NCBI GenBank assembly: GCA_014706295.1
Contig: JACSVZ010000003.1
Location: forward strand, 787,320-851,319
Direction: 5' to 3'
Length of the DNA stretch: 64,000 nucleotides
Source of the DNA: Lycocorax pyrrhopterus obiensis
Taxonomy: Eukaryota; Chordata; Aves; Passeriformes; Paradisaeidae
In this document: positions 50,601 to 64,000 of the stretch, piece after piece
Layout of the letters: each line of letters begins with the position of its first letter
Position numbering within the stretch: the stretch's first letter is position 1
Position numbers and translations under genes: made by a program
Notes under the pieces: model-generated
Told to the model about the DNA's origin: nothing
What the model saw: the letters and a program-made list of their open reading frames with translations, nothing else
Database searches by the model: none

Positions 50601-53600
50601 AGCCTTCCCCAGCCCAGGGCCCGGCTGACGCTATTTTCAGCCTCCAACGGGGGTGTCGCGCCCCCGGGACCCCCTCGGCTGCTGCTTCCCGGCCTCTTCC
50701 CTTCCCAAATCCACAGCGACGCCTTCTCCTCACTCCCCCTCACCCGCACGCGCTGGGGAAGTCCTGCATCCCAAAGAGGAGCAGGGCCCATCCTTCCCCA
50801 GGGCCTGCCCGCCGAGGGTGGCTTGTCCCGCTGCCCACCCTGTGTGTCCCGGCTCAGACACCACACTGATCATTCAGCCCTTTAGCGGCACCAAACACAT
50901 TTTATCAGCTGGGAAAAACCAAACCCCATCGCATGCAGAGGCACATGCGAGCAGACAAAACTCTGTACAGACAGAAACCGGGTGGAGATGCTCAGTTATG
51001 CACCAAACCTTCCTCCTCCAACCTCCAGCTGCCAAGATCTGACGGAAATGGCATCCCCGGGATTAAACGCAAACGGCAAAGCAGAGAGAGCCCCTCTCTG
51101 CCACAGCTCCCCCGGCAGCCCGGCTCCCCCTGGAACAGGCTACAACCACCTCACCGCCAAACTCTGCTCCACACATCGGCTGAGAGGTTTTCTTCCTTCC
51201 AATGCATTTTAGTCACCAGGCTACTAAAAAAAAACCCCAAAAAACCCCGACAAAAACTTCCCAAAAAACCAAAATGAGGAGGAGGAAACGCATTTCTGAG
51301 CACCCAGAGCTTGCAGCCAGCTGGCACCACAAGCCTCGAAGCGAGCCGGGAAGTTGCCCACTCAACTTATTTCTCATTTTCCTTTTTTTTCCTCCCCTGT
51401 GGAAGGGGGAAGGGACTCTGGGATTAACGGCCCATCTGACCTACCAGCGGTGTAGGGACATGAATCAAACACAATCAAAGGCCTCAGTGTCAGCATTAGC
51501 CTGACCCCTACAACTGGCTCAGGCTCGGGGCTCGGCGAGGCCGGTTCTGGCCAGAGCAGTGTGAACCTTGCCCAGGGTTATTGGTGCCTGCCCAGGGCTC
51601 TGCCCAGCCCAGCCCAGCCCCGGGGGTTGGGGGTGCAGCCACCTCAGCCCAGCGGGGTGCAGGGCCCGTGGGGATGGCCCCAGCTCTGCCTCACTACAGC
51701 AGTGAGTGAAAACAGATCTCCCCCCGAAACCATCCACTCCAAACCAGGCAGAAGAGGAAAGAAGGTGTGGGCTTGGAGGGCTTTTTAGTGATATTTTGGG
51801 GTTTTTTGTTTCTTTGTCTTTCTTCTCGCGCCTTTTTCCTTTCCGTGACTTTTTGGGTCTGATTTCCCTTGAGTGGGTTTGGAAGGAACAGCTTGGCAAG
51901 GCCCAGCCCCACAGGAAAAGGCCAAATCCCAGTCCCACCATGGGGACTTGGGACTCACATCCCAGACAACGTCTCCAGAGCTGGCCCCGAGGCTCAGCAG
52001 GTGCTGAAAAATGCAGGAACTGAGCTTTATTAAAGTCCAAATGCCCCATGGCATCTTCAGACACAGCAGGGCACCTGAGCACACCTTTAATACCCTTTTC
52101 CAATCACAGAAAGGAATAAAGAGGAGCACATCAATTATTCCTAAACGAGATCTCCAGCAGGAGAGTGCTTTGTCTGTAGGAGCTGATTTTGATAGGGATA
52201 TTTCAGGAAAAAAATCCGGTTCTTTTTCTTTTCAGTGAACCTCCCCCACACTCAAAAGGGACACAAAAATCAGCCAGGGATCATCAGCAGGGAAATTCGT
52301 GCTACCCTGGCCCTGCAGGAGCAGGCTCTAAGGGGGGTGGACGTGGTCCTGTCAATGTTTCGAGCTCACCTTCCATTTAAATGTCATTTTTAATGGAAAT
52401 GCTGCAACCTCCCCTTCTCTCCACCAAGCCCAACACAGGCTATTTTTAATTCTTGTATGCATGCTTTAACTGAGCACTGACTGGTGCTTTTAGCCTGCTC
52501 TTCCCAAATACACAGAAACAAAAGCCTCCTATTAAAAAAAACCCAGATGCCAGCACTCTCAACAGCACTTGGCTCTTCAGCTTTGCCAGGTGAGCTGGCA
52601 TTAGAGCTGGGTGGGGCATTTTCTGCAGCTACTGGGTGAGTGAGGGAATCTCGTGTGGGAATCCCCAGCGAGAGCTGGCTCTGGGGGATCTGCTGACGCT
52701 CCTCCCGGCTCTCTCCAGGCACAAGAAGGGAGCCTGCAGCAAGGCTCCCATCAAAACCAAGCTGCCTGAGAGCTCAGCATGCTCAGAAACCAGCCTGAGC
52801 TTCCTGAGAGGGAATTCAGGGTGGGGACGTCCACCCCGAGCAGATTTGGGGCCAGGCAGAGCTGTGAAGCTGCTTGAGCCACCCCGCCTTGGGAACCACT
52901 GCTGGACAGCCAGGGGTGCTGGGAACACCGTGCTGGTCACAGCCCTCCCTCTGCCAAAGCTTTCCTGCCTCCAGGTTGCCGTGGAGATTGGATTCCAGAG
53001 GGCAGGCACTGCCCCACTGCCTGTGAGACACCTCCTGAGGCCAGAGCAGAGCCCAAGGTCGCTGGGATGGAGCAGGAGGGACAGATCTCCCCGTGGCAAA
53101 CACCTCGGCTGCAGGGCCGAGACCTCACCCTAAGGAAGTCTCCAGCCAAGATCACCCCGCCCCAAATTTTCTTCCACAGCTTCACCTACAGACCTGAAAC
53201 CATCAGTTCCTTGCACGTGTCACCAGCGTCATGACACAATCGTGAGAAAACATCAAGAAGATTTGGTGTCCCCGTCAGTTTCAGTGGGATAAAAATTCCC
53301 ACATTTCTGGCAGTTTGGGGAGCCCTGGGAGAAGGAGCTGCTGCTCATCCCGGTCAGTGGATTCCCGAATGGATCAGTGGTGTCTGTGCAGTCCCTAGTG
53401 CATGAGTGTCCTTATTACACGGGTGCTCTCAGGGCCAGCAGCACGTCCCTCACTTCCAGAGTTTCCCAAATCAGTACCCAGTCATGTGAGCCCTGATTCC
53501 CTTCCGAGGAAAGGCAGAATTTCAGCATCTCTGACAGAAAATTCCATCGCCTCCGTGGGATTTTGACCCATTCTTTGAACAACTGTGAACCCATCTGTAA

Positions 53601-56600
53601 AATGACAGAGCAGCCTGATGTCTCTAGTGATGCCTTTTGGGTAGGACAAGTGCTTTGAGATGTCATGGTGGGCTCACCCTCTATGAAAATAAGGGACTTC
53701 AGCACCACACAGCTCTGCAAGAGGATGGGAAGAGAGCAAAACAACCTCTACTCATTCCCTCCCAGCCCCTCTTAATTCTATCCAGAACACAGAGCTGGCT
53801 GGAAGCTCTGATTTGGATAAGTCTTTCTGGCAACTGCTCTAAAACCCATCTGCTCCCACAGACACGGTTAAAGTGCAGCCTGAGCCAGCTCTGACTGCGA
53901 CTGCTGCCTGAACTGAGAGCAGAGAGTGCAATCGGAGGGAACAGAGATGGGAAAAAGAGAAACAGGGTTGGGACTGCAGGAAACAGGAGCAAATTTGCCT
54001 CAAGAACAAGTCCTTCGGTCTCGTTAGTCAGGCTCAAGTGGTGCTTGGGGCTTTTACAAGCCCTGTGCATCAGGGAGAATTTCACCGGAGGCACAGAGTG
54101 GCTGCCTGTGCTCAACCAGCCACGATGGATGCTCCGACCTGAGCAAGGCTCCTCAGGCCAGGAAACCCTCCACAAAGCTTTGTTTCGCCTTCAGAAGCCT
54201 GACATTGGTTCTGAGCCATCAATCCAATGCACCACAGCTGGCTGAGGACTCCTGCAAGGAAAAAAAGCAGCTCCAGGGAAGTCAAGCCTCATTTCCTGAG
54301 AAATCCGGGGTATTACGGGGGATCCCCCTCCAGCACCAGCCAGGCTGTGTGGGATGGAGGCACCTCACTCATCCCAGCGTCTCCGCAAAGCTCTGCAGCC
54401 TTCCCATTTCTCCTTCCACGGAAAGTCCTCGGCACACATTTGGCGCGGTTTACAGGAGGATGATGACAATGTGTTTCTCCTAAATAAAATCCATTTTTAA
54501 AGAGTACATATGCAATTACTTTGGGTTTTTGGCCTGTATTCAGGAAAGAATTTCCCCTCGGGTCAGATTTGGCAGGGGCTGGTGGGGTTTTCTTGCTTTT
54601 CCTCTGTAGGGTGGGCCATGGTCCACTTCCTAAGATCGTCTGGACATTTTCACCTAACAATTTCCCTGCTACTGCTGGGACCCAGGACACTGGCAATACC
54701 CTTGATCTCTCCTGCGTGTTCAGGGTTTTGTGGCTTTTGGTCTTTTGTACTGAGGGTCTTAAATTTGTTATAGGGTGTCGGGAAGTGTTTTACGGCCTGC
54801 AGCATGCGCTGGATGTGCTGGGGACCCCTCTGGATTAAGCAGCTCTTCCATGGTCACCTGTAATTGGGAGAGCCTGTGCTCCATGAGGCAGGTGGTCCCT
54901 TCCCAGGCTCTGCCAGCCCTCCCTGATCTCACCGTAGCAGGGCTCTGACATCCAACCAGCAGGAATTGCACCCCCAGCAGAGTCAGGTGGGACATCTCCC
55001 CCTGCTCTCATCTGAGGTGTGACGCTTATAAACCCAGGTGATTCGGGGTATTGGGATCATAAACAAGGTGGAAGTCCTGGGACTGGGAAATCACGGAACC
55101 CGGGCTCTGCTCCTGTCGTGCAGGACCCTTCCCTCCTCGCTCCTCCTCCACCAGACCACACTGGTTACTCCAGGCTCACCTGAAGTCAGAAGAAAGGGGT
55201 TTTATCTACTTCTGGGACAGAGAATCCTGCACAGCTCAGTCCTAAATTGCCGACTTTCAGCCCAGGCAAAACCAATACCTGTGGATCAGGGATACCTTAT
55301 GGATGAGGCACCATTCCAAAGCTCATACCTGCCTGATCCGAGTCCTTCTGGTGGTCGTGTCTCATTTACGTCTCACCAGCAGCAATGTTGTTCAAAGCTC
55401 CTTCAGACCCCTGCAATCCCCCACCTAGAGAAGCTACCGCTTCAAAATCAACTCCAGACACGCAAAATTCCCGATGGATTTTGGACAGGATTGCCCCTGG
55501 GTCTGCTTGGGATCCAAGGGTGCGTGCTCAAGACCCTGGCCATGTCCTGAGCTCAAACAGGCTCTGCACAGCCAGGAACTCTGCTCCGAACCTGGCACCA
55601 GAAACAGCCCCCCGCTACCAGAGCCAATGTGCAGCACAGATCCATTCCCCCTAATCCTCCAAAGAGAAAAACAAGCAAGCACACAAATGCCAAAACATTA
55701 ACTACTCCCCAAATTACTCAGCCTTCTGCTAATTAGTAGAAATTTACAGCAGCTGCACTACTGGAAGTGAGCTCAGCCTTTAGCCCTGGAAATTCCTGGG
55801 GAGGATAATTTTCTGCAGTTTTTCTGGACTTACAGAAATCTCCAGGAATGTTCCAATAGACTAACTAACTTCAGCAGCATTTCTAAGCCTTCTTTATTCT
55901 GCTCCTGCTGGGGTCACCGTGAAGCTCACAGGCATGAAATCCACAACTGCCTTCCCTCTCAAAGGCTCCTGTGCACAGCAAATCCAGGGATGTGTGTCCG
56001 GAGAACCACAGAGGAGAGGGAGTGGAGCCCTCTGGCCTGGTGTCTTACACCTCGTTCATCAGCTCTTCCTGACCAGCACAGATCAGTGCCGAGAGCCCTG
56101 CGAGGGGCTCCTCACGTTTGGATTTCGTGTCCCAGTTTCCTGGTGGAACTGGCGAGCAGTGATTTTCTGTGTGCGTGGTGAAGGCTTGGTCTCAACAGAA
56201 CACAAAGCAACGTGGGGGTTTTTTTGGTAGGACGAGCTCTAGATCTGTTTGTCACTGCTCTCTGGAAAGCTGGGAAGGTGGTCTGGATAATCCAAGTCTG
56301 GATTATACAATAATTCACCAGGCTGAGTGTGCAGCACCCATCAGGGTTTGCTATCACCCACCTGCCTGATGGGTCCCAGCAAGACCACAGGGCTTCTGTA
56401 AATAAAAGAGAAATAAAATGTATCCACCCTCCTCCTGCCTAAAACGGCATTGCCCAGCAGGTGATTTTGCCACACTGAGTCCCCAGCTATTACATTCTAA
56501 CAGACTTTCCTCCCTGAGCAATCCTTGCCCATTCAGACCCCGCTTTCTGCTCCAGAATGGGAGAGGAGCTCAGAAACAGCTCAGTGTGCTCCCAGCCTGG

Positions 56601-58370
56601 ATGCTGCAGGAACAGCAGGTAGGCAGCCAGGTAGACAGGCAGACAGACACGATGATAAGCCATACATCTGGCATGTGAGGATCACGGCAGTGGAATTACC
56701 ATTCCCCAGCCAAGTTTCACGCTTTGGGGAGTTGTTTTGACATGCTGTCAATGCCGCACCAGAATAACCTGATTTATTTCCCTCCTTCTCTTTGAAAAGG
56801 TCTATTTGGTGCCATTTATTTTGCACTCACTTACTCGCCATCCTATCAGGAGGCGGGAGGTCAGCAGGGTCACTCCTGAGAGAGTATCACGTTCTGTACA
56901 GGATAGAGAAAACGCTCCAAGTTAGTGGGAAGGGAAGAATTCATGCTGGGGCCTCCTTTCAGCCTCTGCTCTCCCACAGTGGGCTCGTAGACCTCTTCCC
57001 TTCCCACATCCTTGCTCTTCCTTTCAGATGGAAAAGCCAGTTCCACTGTCACTGATATCCCACCAGTATCAATCCCTCCTCTGCTTCAGTTTTGCTTCAT
57101 TTTCACCTCTGCTGATCCTTGGCTGGGAATTCTCAATCCGTCCTTCATGTATCACACAATAAAATCCTTCAGTCTTTTCTGTCTTTGGGTCTGAAATGGA
57201 TGTCGGGTCCCAAGTGGCTGCGAGAGGAACTGGAGGCACAGCAGCAGACAGGGGAGAGATGCATCGCTCATCTCCACAGAGATCAGGATCACTGCAACAG
57301 CCCAAGGCATTTTTAGGGATAAAATATGTGGTGAATACCCACACTGGTGTGTAAACACAGCGCTCACACTGGTGCCCAGTTTGTGTCAGTGGCCGCACTG
57401 GTTTTGCTCTGGGACGGCAAATCTCACATCCCTCCAGGCCCACCTCAACCAGGCAGGAACCATGGAAGCAAAAATCTGTTGTGGCAACAGATCTGGGGCT
57501 GGGACACCCTGAACCCACCGACCATCGCAGCAAAAGCAAACGCTGATCACAATGCAGCAGCTTCAAAGGCAGGTGACAGACGAGAGAAACCATCCGTGAG
57601 TTACGGGACCTTTTTCTTCTTCTGGAGCGTGACGTGGATAGGCCAGGAGCGGAAATAGCCAGAGCCTGATGGATCCTTCTGCAGCAGAAGGAGCAGCCCA
57701 GGGAAGCAGAGAGCACAGGCAACAGTCCAAGGTACTTGAGTTCAGCAGCAGCAGCTCAGAGCTGCTCGGTAGCAAGGCAGGATCTCCCTCCCTCTGGACA
57801 AATCCTGCTTTATCGCTGCCTCCCGCACACAACCTGCCTTTTGCACCCTTCCCATCAGTCAGGAAGATTCCCAGCACGAGTGCAGTTAAGGCTCTCACAG
57901 GACAATTTTAACTGGAGACTTCAGCTGGCACCTTTGCTGTGTTTAGTTCATGAGCTGGGGGACATGGGAGCCGAGCGCCAGGGGTGACCGGGCATTAGAT
58001 CATGGAATAACACGAGCTCCACGCACAGCTGAGAGCCAGCTCTTGACACTTGTCTTCTTCCATCCTCACAGCCCTGCACTCGTGCTGCTCCAGCCTGGAG
58101 GCCTCCATCCAGTTAATCACCCTCACACTTGATAGCTCCTGCCTGCCCAGCTGTCCTGGTGTTTCCAAACACATGGACCTGGTCCTCCCCACCGAGGAAT
58201 GAGGGGCTCACAAATCAGTGGAGCGCTGGGAGAGTTATGTGTGGTTGAGATAAGCACAGAGGCAAAGTACAGGCATTTATGCAAAGGTCTCCTTCCCCTC
58301 AGCAAAGGAGAAAATGGGACCTCACTTGCTCAAAAAACGCCCCCCCATCACTAAAAATCAGAAGCCAACG
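50601..58370. other. Upstream non-coding DNA
   Basis: No coding gene, CR1 copy or RNA gene recognised. Small features are an A/C-rich run at 51225-51275, a T-box half site AGGTGTGA at 55015-55022, and a GGCAGACA-like short repeat at 56617-56651. The sequence is otherwise moderate-GC unique DNA. Confidence 0.5.
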
Positions 58371-58373
58371 GTC

Positions 58374-58422
58374 AAAAATAGAAAGAAAATACTGCTAGGA
58401 ATAGAATTTTCTTTCTATTTTT
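58374..58422. repeat. Perfect 17-bp inverted repeat
   Basis: The left arm 58374-58390 (AAAAATAGAAAGAAAAT) is the exact reverse complement of 58406-58422, with a 15-nt loop. One arm is purine-rich and the other pyrimidine-rich. Possible small hairpin or remnant of an inverted duplication. Confidence 0.92.
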
Positions 58423-61400
58423 AGAAAGAATAGCACCCCAGAAAAAGCAATCCAAGAACCCAGGATCATGATCCAAGGTAACATAAAAATAGCCACGGAG
58501 TCCAAGGGAAAAGACGGAGATATTTCCAGCCTGCACACTGCAGAATTCCCTCTGGAAACACAGACGGGTTTGCTTCATTTCCTCTTCAGCTTTTGCTGAA
58601 ATATCGAGCATCACAAAAGCCCCCTCTTTGCACTGAGAACACAACTGCTGAGTGCATAAGCTCTCCCCACATCACATCAGGCACTTTTCCATTCAGCAAC
58701 CAGCCTCTTTTGACTCCCATCCCTCTTTCCAAGAGGAGGGAAGGCTGAACTGAAGAGCTGATTTTGACAGTCCTTTATTTGCAAATCTGCTTGTCTTTCA
58801 AAGGCATTTCAGCTATGAAACTTCACTGAATGAGAGAAGAAACCGCTCACCAATTCCTGCATCTGTCCAAGCAAGGACCTCCCTAGAGGAGGAATGGAGG
58901 TTTCTCCTCCTGTTCCCTGCTGACACGGCCTCTTTCCCCGTTCCCACTATTCAGTCTGAGCTCTTCCACATCCTTATGTAAAATCCAGCTGCTCTCCCAG
59001 TCTCTCCTACCCAGACCTGTCTCAGCTTCCACTCACAGAGGGCTGCTTCCAAAGCTGCCTGAGGACCATTTCCTACTCCATGTGTTCCTCTTAAATTAGT
59101 GTAGTGCCTAGAAACAAACAAAAAAACAAATCCAAAAAAAGGGAGGGAGGGAGGAAAAATGACAGCTGAGCTTCTGGATGAGTTTGCAGGACATAAATTG
59201 AGAGCCAGGACTGATAACCAGCGCTGTAAAACCAAGAAAGGCTTGATTTTACAGGGGATGGAGGTGTGGGCAGCCTTCCTCCCCATTTCACAGCCCGAGG
59301 AGCAGGAGAGGCTGACGGGCACACTGCGCTGAAACAACCAGGCTGGCTGAGATCCCCAAATCAATCTCGTGAAGACAAGAGTCGAATAGATACTTCAGTA
59401 CCCTCCTAATTGCTCCTTTTATGACGGTGTTGTAGCTACCTCGATGGAGGCTGCGAGGGGATCAGTAAATAGAGCTTTCCTTTGTTAACCTCCCTGACTG
59501 CTTCAGGCTGCTCCGACACCCTCCAAAGCAAACAGAAAACGCACCGATAAATAAAGGCTTCGTCAGCTGCACGGCGTGTGGAAACAAGAGCGGTGGGAGA
59601 ACACCCCCAGGATTCCCTTCACGGGGTCTCTTCCCGGCAGGTCCCACGACGGCAGGAGAAGGGACCGCTGGATATTGGTCCTGCCTCTGGCAGCGTGACA
59701 ACAGCTCCTGAGAGATGCAGGACTCTGCCCTGCCGAGGAGGAGACATCCATCCTCCACCTGACCTCAGGGAAAGCTGGACAGGCTCCTGCCATGATCCCT
59801 CACCCTCCCGGTGTGATCTCAGCCTGCTTTATCCACCTCCATGTCCCAGGATGAGCCGCTGCTGCAGGCTGTGAGCCAGGGCAGCACCAAACCATCTCAT
59901 CCAGGGCTTTTTTCTCCACTCCCCACTCTGTATCCACAACCCAGCCCTGTTTCTTGCCAGTTTGCTCTTCCCTGTAGCGAGGGAAAGAGGGAAAAGGGAG
60001 TTTCAGTGCCCAAACCTCAAGGTCCTTCTGAGAGCTCTCTCCTGCCGCAGAAAGTCCCTTCATCATACCTGAGATTCACATAAAAGCAGTTGAGGTTAAT
60101 ATTGCAGAAGCCAAACTATAAACTGAGAATTACGCTTTAGCCTAAATAAATCATCTCCTCCGAGGCCGGCTCTGTGGCTGGGTGGGGAGGGAAGGGGGGA
60201 AGCCCCTCGGACTTCCCGGGACTGGGAGAGACGAGATGAGGCATTCAGGAGCTGAACACTCAGAGGCCTCATCCAGCTTGCTGGGATCAACCTCCTCGCT
60301 GTTTCCCGGGGGAATCTGTCCTGGTTTTAGGGGGCTCCTGGAGGGAGACCCTCCCCCCGGCACCCCGGGGCCGCTTCCTCCCTCCCTGCGGGAAATGTCC
60401 CTCTAATGATTCCCCTGCCCCGCTGCTCTGCAGTTTGTCAGGCTGCCTGACTTTGAGCCATCCTGCATCTGTTTCGCCTAGAGAGCCACGCTCGCCTACA
60501 TTTTAATAAACCCTATAATTTACACATTTCCCTCGTACCCTGTAATTTCACCACCCCGAGACGCAGCGAAGGGAGAAAGCGCAGAGCTGGGAGCAGCTCG
60601 CAGAGAGCGCTGCCAGAGAATCAAGAAATAAGTAGAAGGGCTTAAATCTGCAGCAGTAAAATAATCCAGGGGAGGGAGCCAACAATGACTGCAAAATAAA
60701 CATCTCCCCCTGCGAAAGCCCGCAGCCAGCCCCGCTCCTCGCAGCCTGGCGCTGCCAAGAGATCGGCTGCGCCGGGAAACGCGCCTGAGGACTCCAGGAA
60801 AAAAATGGATGTGGGTTATATGGACCCCTTTTATAAGGCAACTGTTAGCGGTAACTAAGTTTAAATTTATATGTTCAATAAAGTCTCTTCCCCCCCCCCC
60901 CCCACCCCTTTCCAAGTGCCAGAACCACTCAAGGAAGCCGACACACGCTTCCCATTTGAAAATGTGTTATTTGAGCATTTTTATTCTCCGCTTTTGTTCT
61001 CGGGGCTGCAGCCCCTGCGCAGACGAGGGGGGGCATTTCTGCGCCGAGATCAAAGCGGCTCTGTGTATACACACACTCGTGCAAATTATGTATTTGTGAT
61101 CAAGTAACGCAGCATCAGGAAAAGCCAGGCGGGCATGTGGGAGAGTGAGATATTTACACAGGCCTGGCCAGAGGCAGAGGCATTATTTTAAGTGTTTTTC
61201 GCCGGTGCCAAGTCATCTGTTCACATATCCGTGTGTGCGCGTAAAGATGATGGAGAGAGCAGCTCGCCAGAGCCAGGCAATTCAGCGTTAACCCCCCCAA
61301 TTCCCAAGTGTGTCTTGCCGGGACTCCTGACACCCTCCAAACCTGGGTGTCCCCGTTCAGAGTCCCTGTCACAGCGAGTCACCATCACGCAGGACCCGGG

Positions 61401-62390
61401 ACGGCAGCAGGTCACTCTCCCTTCCCCAGCGCAGCTTTACAGCCCACATAAATTGATATATATATTTCCCCTATAAAGACACGATTTCACCAAAGGATCT
61501 CGGGTTCTTCGGCATCAGGGAGAATAAAAATTAATAAAAGAAGGGAAAAAAAGTGAAATAAAAAGGCAAAAAAGGAAAAGAAATTTGCGCTGTGCCGCGT
61601 TCCCCAAACGGGAAATGAAACTCTGTCACCCGAGTCCTGGGGCTGGAAGGGTAAAAAGCAGAAGGTGAGAAGGAAGCACCGCGGGATCTCACGGGCCCGG
61701 CTCTCCCTGCCAGCCAGGGATTGTTCCCTCCTGTCTTTGCCAGCCGGACGAGGAGAAAAGCTCCCCCCACCCCGCCGGGGGGCCGGAGCGCCCGGGCGGT
61801 CCCCGTGCAGCGCCCTGGGGCGCGGCGAGCGGAGCCCATCCCGGGGCAGCCCAGGGAAACCGGCACCGCAAAGAGGAGCAAGGGAGAAGCCAAATCTGGC
61901 AGCGTGTTTACGACGTAAAATGCCGATAAAACTTGCACTGAAATGATTTCGAACTCAAGCCCGGGCGGGAGGGGCTCGAATCGATTGGAAATGTCCTTTC
62001 CAGATGGGTGGCTGCCGGAGGAGCCGGCGGGAGGCTGGGTGGGGAGAGCTCCGCCGGGGACTGTGAAGCAGAAATCTCTGCTCTGAGCCAGCACCAAGCC
62101 TGGGAGGCGCAAACACAGCGGAGCAGCTCCAAAATGAGGCGCAAAAGCGTGGAGAAACGGGGAGTCCCTCCGCGGGGAGGGAGGCCCTGGGGTGGGGAAC
62201 CCCGGGGACCCCGACCCGCAGCGGTCCTGCCTGGGACGGGGACACGCAGCCCCGCGGAGCATCCCCGGCCCGGCTTCTCCCCCCGCTTCCCCCTGCTCCT
62301 TCCACTCAATCTGCATTATTATTAGCAGTATTTTATCCCAGGAAAAACAAACGTCTCCCTCCCTTCCCACCACACGCCGGGGGGGTGAAG
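58423..62390. other. Upstream non-coding DNA
   Basis: No coding gene recognised. It holds a C run of 14 (60890-60903), an A/C-rich and GGGA-rich low-complexity patch (59105-59155), and a CpG-rich block at 61720-61880 that gives the long minus-strand open frame there. Confidence 0.5.
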
Positions 62391-62640
62391 GGGTGGCAGG
62401 CCCAGATAACAAAGCAGCTGGTGTGGGACGAAGTTGTAAGGAAATAATTGATATGTAATAAGGCTGAGTGAATCTATCCCAAAGAAAATATTGCGTAAGC
62501 GGTTATGATTAAACATGCCCGGGCGAAAGGCGCTCTCATAAAGCAGTAATGGAGCTAAGGAAACAAATGATCATTGGGAATGTTAAACACAGAGGGGCAT
62601 TTCATCACACAAACATAAATTCAGCTTGAAAGAGACTTAA
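62391..62640. promoter_or_regulatory. Candidate distal regulatory element, homeodomain/GATA-rich
   Basis: Unique A/T-rich sequence with CAGATAACAAAG near 62402, AAATAATTGATATGTAATAA near 62442, TTATGATTAAACATG near 62502 and AAATGATCATTGG near 62564. It resembles vertebrate conserved non-coding elements in motif mix. It is about 20 kb upstream of the candidate TBX5 start. Confidence 0.3.
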
Positions 62641-64000
62641 GGGGGAAAAAAAAGAAGAAAGGCCCATCCCCCCCCGCCCCGTTACCCTCAGGTTGTGCGA
62701 CGGACGCTGTTTGAAGATGCTGGAAGCGCGGGGCGGGGGGGGAAGAGGGAGGTTGGAGATCCCGCTGGAGAAGAAGGACCCGATCCTGCCTCGTGGGTTT
62801 AGACCCGGAGCAGACCCAAATCTTCATCCACGCAGCCCCTCCGTTCCCCGGACGTGTGACCAGCCCGTCCTTCCTTTGGGTCACCCCCACCCCCGCAGCT
62901 CCCCCGGGTCGGGGCCGGATCCTTCCTCCATCCCCCGGCTGCCCCATTTTCCTCTCCCCACCAAGGGATATCCCTGACCAGGCAGCGCATCCCCTACCGA
63001 ATTCCGGGTCTTTCCCCATGTTTATTAAAAAGAGAGAAAGCAAAAAAAAAAAAAATTTCAATGTTACCCCAGAGAAACGAAAAGAAAAATTTAAAAACAA
63101 AGAAAAGAAGAAAAAATAAATTGCCAGAGCCTCGCTTCCTTTTCACAGCGCTCTCCCGTCCGGATCAACGCCGTTTCCAAAGCCAAGGAGCGCGGCCGCA
63201 CGGTGGGAAAGTCGCACGGTTTATTCCAGGGCCAAACCTCCGCCTTCGGAGCTGGCGGCTTTACAGGCGGCAGCGTGCGCTTGGCTGCGGCCCGGGGCAG
63301 GCACAGCGAGCCGCGATCGCAAAGGCGTTAGCACAGAAATAATTCGCTGTCCCGACTGCTTTTGGGGGGTTTTGGCTCAGGGGAAAGCAAGCACAGCTCA
63401 GCTCCCACCTGGCTGCAACACCAGGAGCGGTGCCGGCTTGTTATTGAGCATGTTAACCAATTTAAATCATTATTCTCGGTTTTTTCCCCTTTTCTAACCC
63501 CAGCTGAGGTGGGTGTTCGCACCCACACGGGGCTGCAGGAGCGGCCCTGCCCTGCCCCACGCCCGAGCTGGGTTTTGGGGCTGCAGGAACTTGTTTTCGT
63601 TCGAATGAAACCCGGGGAAGGAGCGAGGGGAAAGGAGAGAGGCGGGAGATATTTGTGTAACAACTTGAAATAATTTCCCCGAGAAAAAGGAAATCTGGGC
63701 AAGAGTTTATCAGGCAGTTCCCTCTGCCAGCATGTTTAAAATGTATAAGTAATTTTAAAGTGTGTCTTCACTTAATATATTTTCCCCTTTCTCCTTCAGA
63801 TGACAAGGAAGACCAGTGATTGCAAGATGTCTGCAGATAGCGCCCTTTAAGGGTTTCCACATTGTATGGTTGGGGGAAAAAATGTGTTTGCGGTTCCTCC
63901 GTCCCCGCCGACAACTTTCTTAGAGTCTGGGTTTACGGCTCCTATTGTTCGGGCTGGAGGGCGGATTTAAATTACACCAAAAGCGGGAGGGGGGAGAAAT
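62641..64000. other. Upstream non-coding DNA at window end
   Basis: No gene recognised. It contains an A run (63042-63055) and A-rich patches to 63120, a CpG-rich stretch 63130-63320, and unique A/T-rich sequence 63690-63800. Confidence 0.5.

Noticed and set aside
53400..53640. Possible diverged interspersed repeat
   Set aside because: Some phrasing felt repeat-like, but I could not match it to CR1 or any other named avian element.
61531..62412. 293-residue minus-strand open frame
   Set aside because: GC-rich, with no family resemblance and no splice or start context that stands out.

Overview
The window is vertebrate genomic DNA, most likely from a bird and probably a songbird. It carries one recognisable protein-coding gene, the T-box transcription factor TBX5, on the minus strand. 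The bird call rests on three things: several fragments of chicken-repeat-1 (CR1) LINEs are the only clear interspersed repeats, the introns are compact for a TBX5 gene, and a (GGGAT)n pentamer tract of a type common in passerines is present. The passerine call is an inference. No bacterial, viral or CRISPR feature was found.

All eight coding exons are present and intact. From 5' to 3' on the minus strand they are 37444-37298 (start codon), 35764-35670, 33136-33017, 32404-32257, 30269-30117, 21690-21599, 11131-10905 and 2494-1917 (stop codon). Every intron is GT-AG and the phases join into a 1560-nt reading frame (519 residues plus stop; human TBX5 has 518). The T-box is encoded by exons 3-7, the basic nuclear-localisation residues by exon 8, and the C-terminal activation region by exon 9. 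I number exons as in human, with exon 2 carrying the ATG and exon 1 non-coding.

Layout on the + strand: 1-1916 is 3'UTR and downstream DNA. 1917-37473 is the body of the gene, dominated by the three large introns 8 (2495-10904), 7 (11132-21598) and 6 (21691-30116), then a compact GC-rich 5' part. 37474 to about 42314 is the probable intron 1. About 42315-45200 is the probable 5' end, with two strong splice donors (42315 and 44872), CpG-rich blocks and a possible divergent + strand exon. 45200-64000 is upstream non-coding DNA with several motif clusters of the kind seen in heart and limb enhancers.

There is no undescribed multi-gene system here. The most interesting items are: a roughly 130-bp direct repeat flanking exon 8; an upstream GATA/NKX-type cluster at 50501-50573; an open, phase-0, splice-bounded 90-nt exon on the + strand at 43548-43637; a TTTA microsatellite acting as the polypyrimidine tract of the exon 4 acceptor; a hexamer TCCGCA cluster in intron 3; perfect hairpins at 17732-17765 and 58374-58422; and a long purine tract with a (GGGAT)n head just inside intron 6. 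All regulatory calls are motif-based inferences that need conservation or chromatin data.
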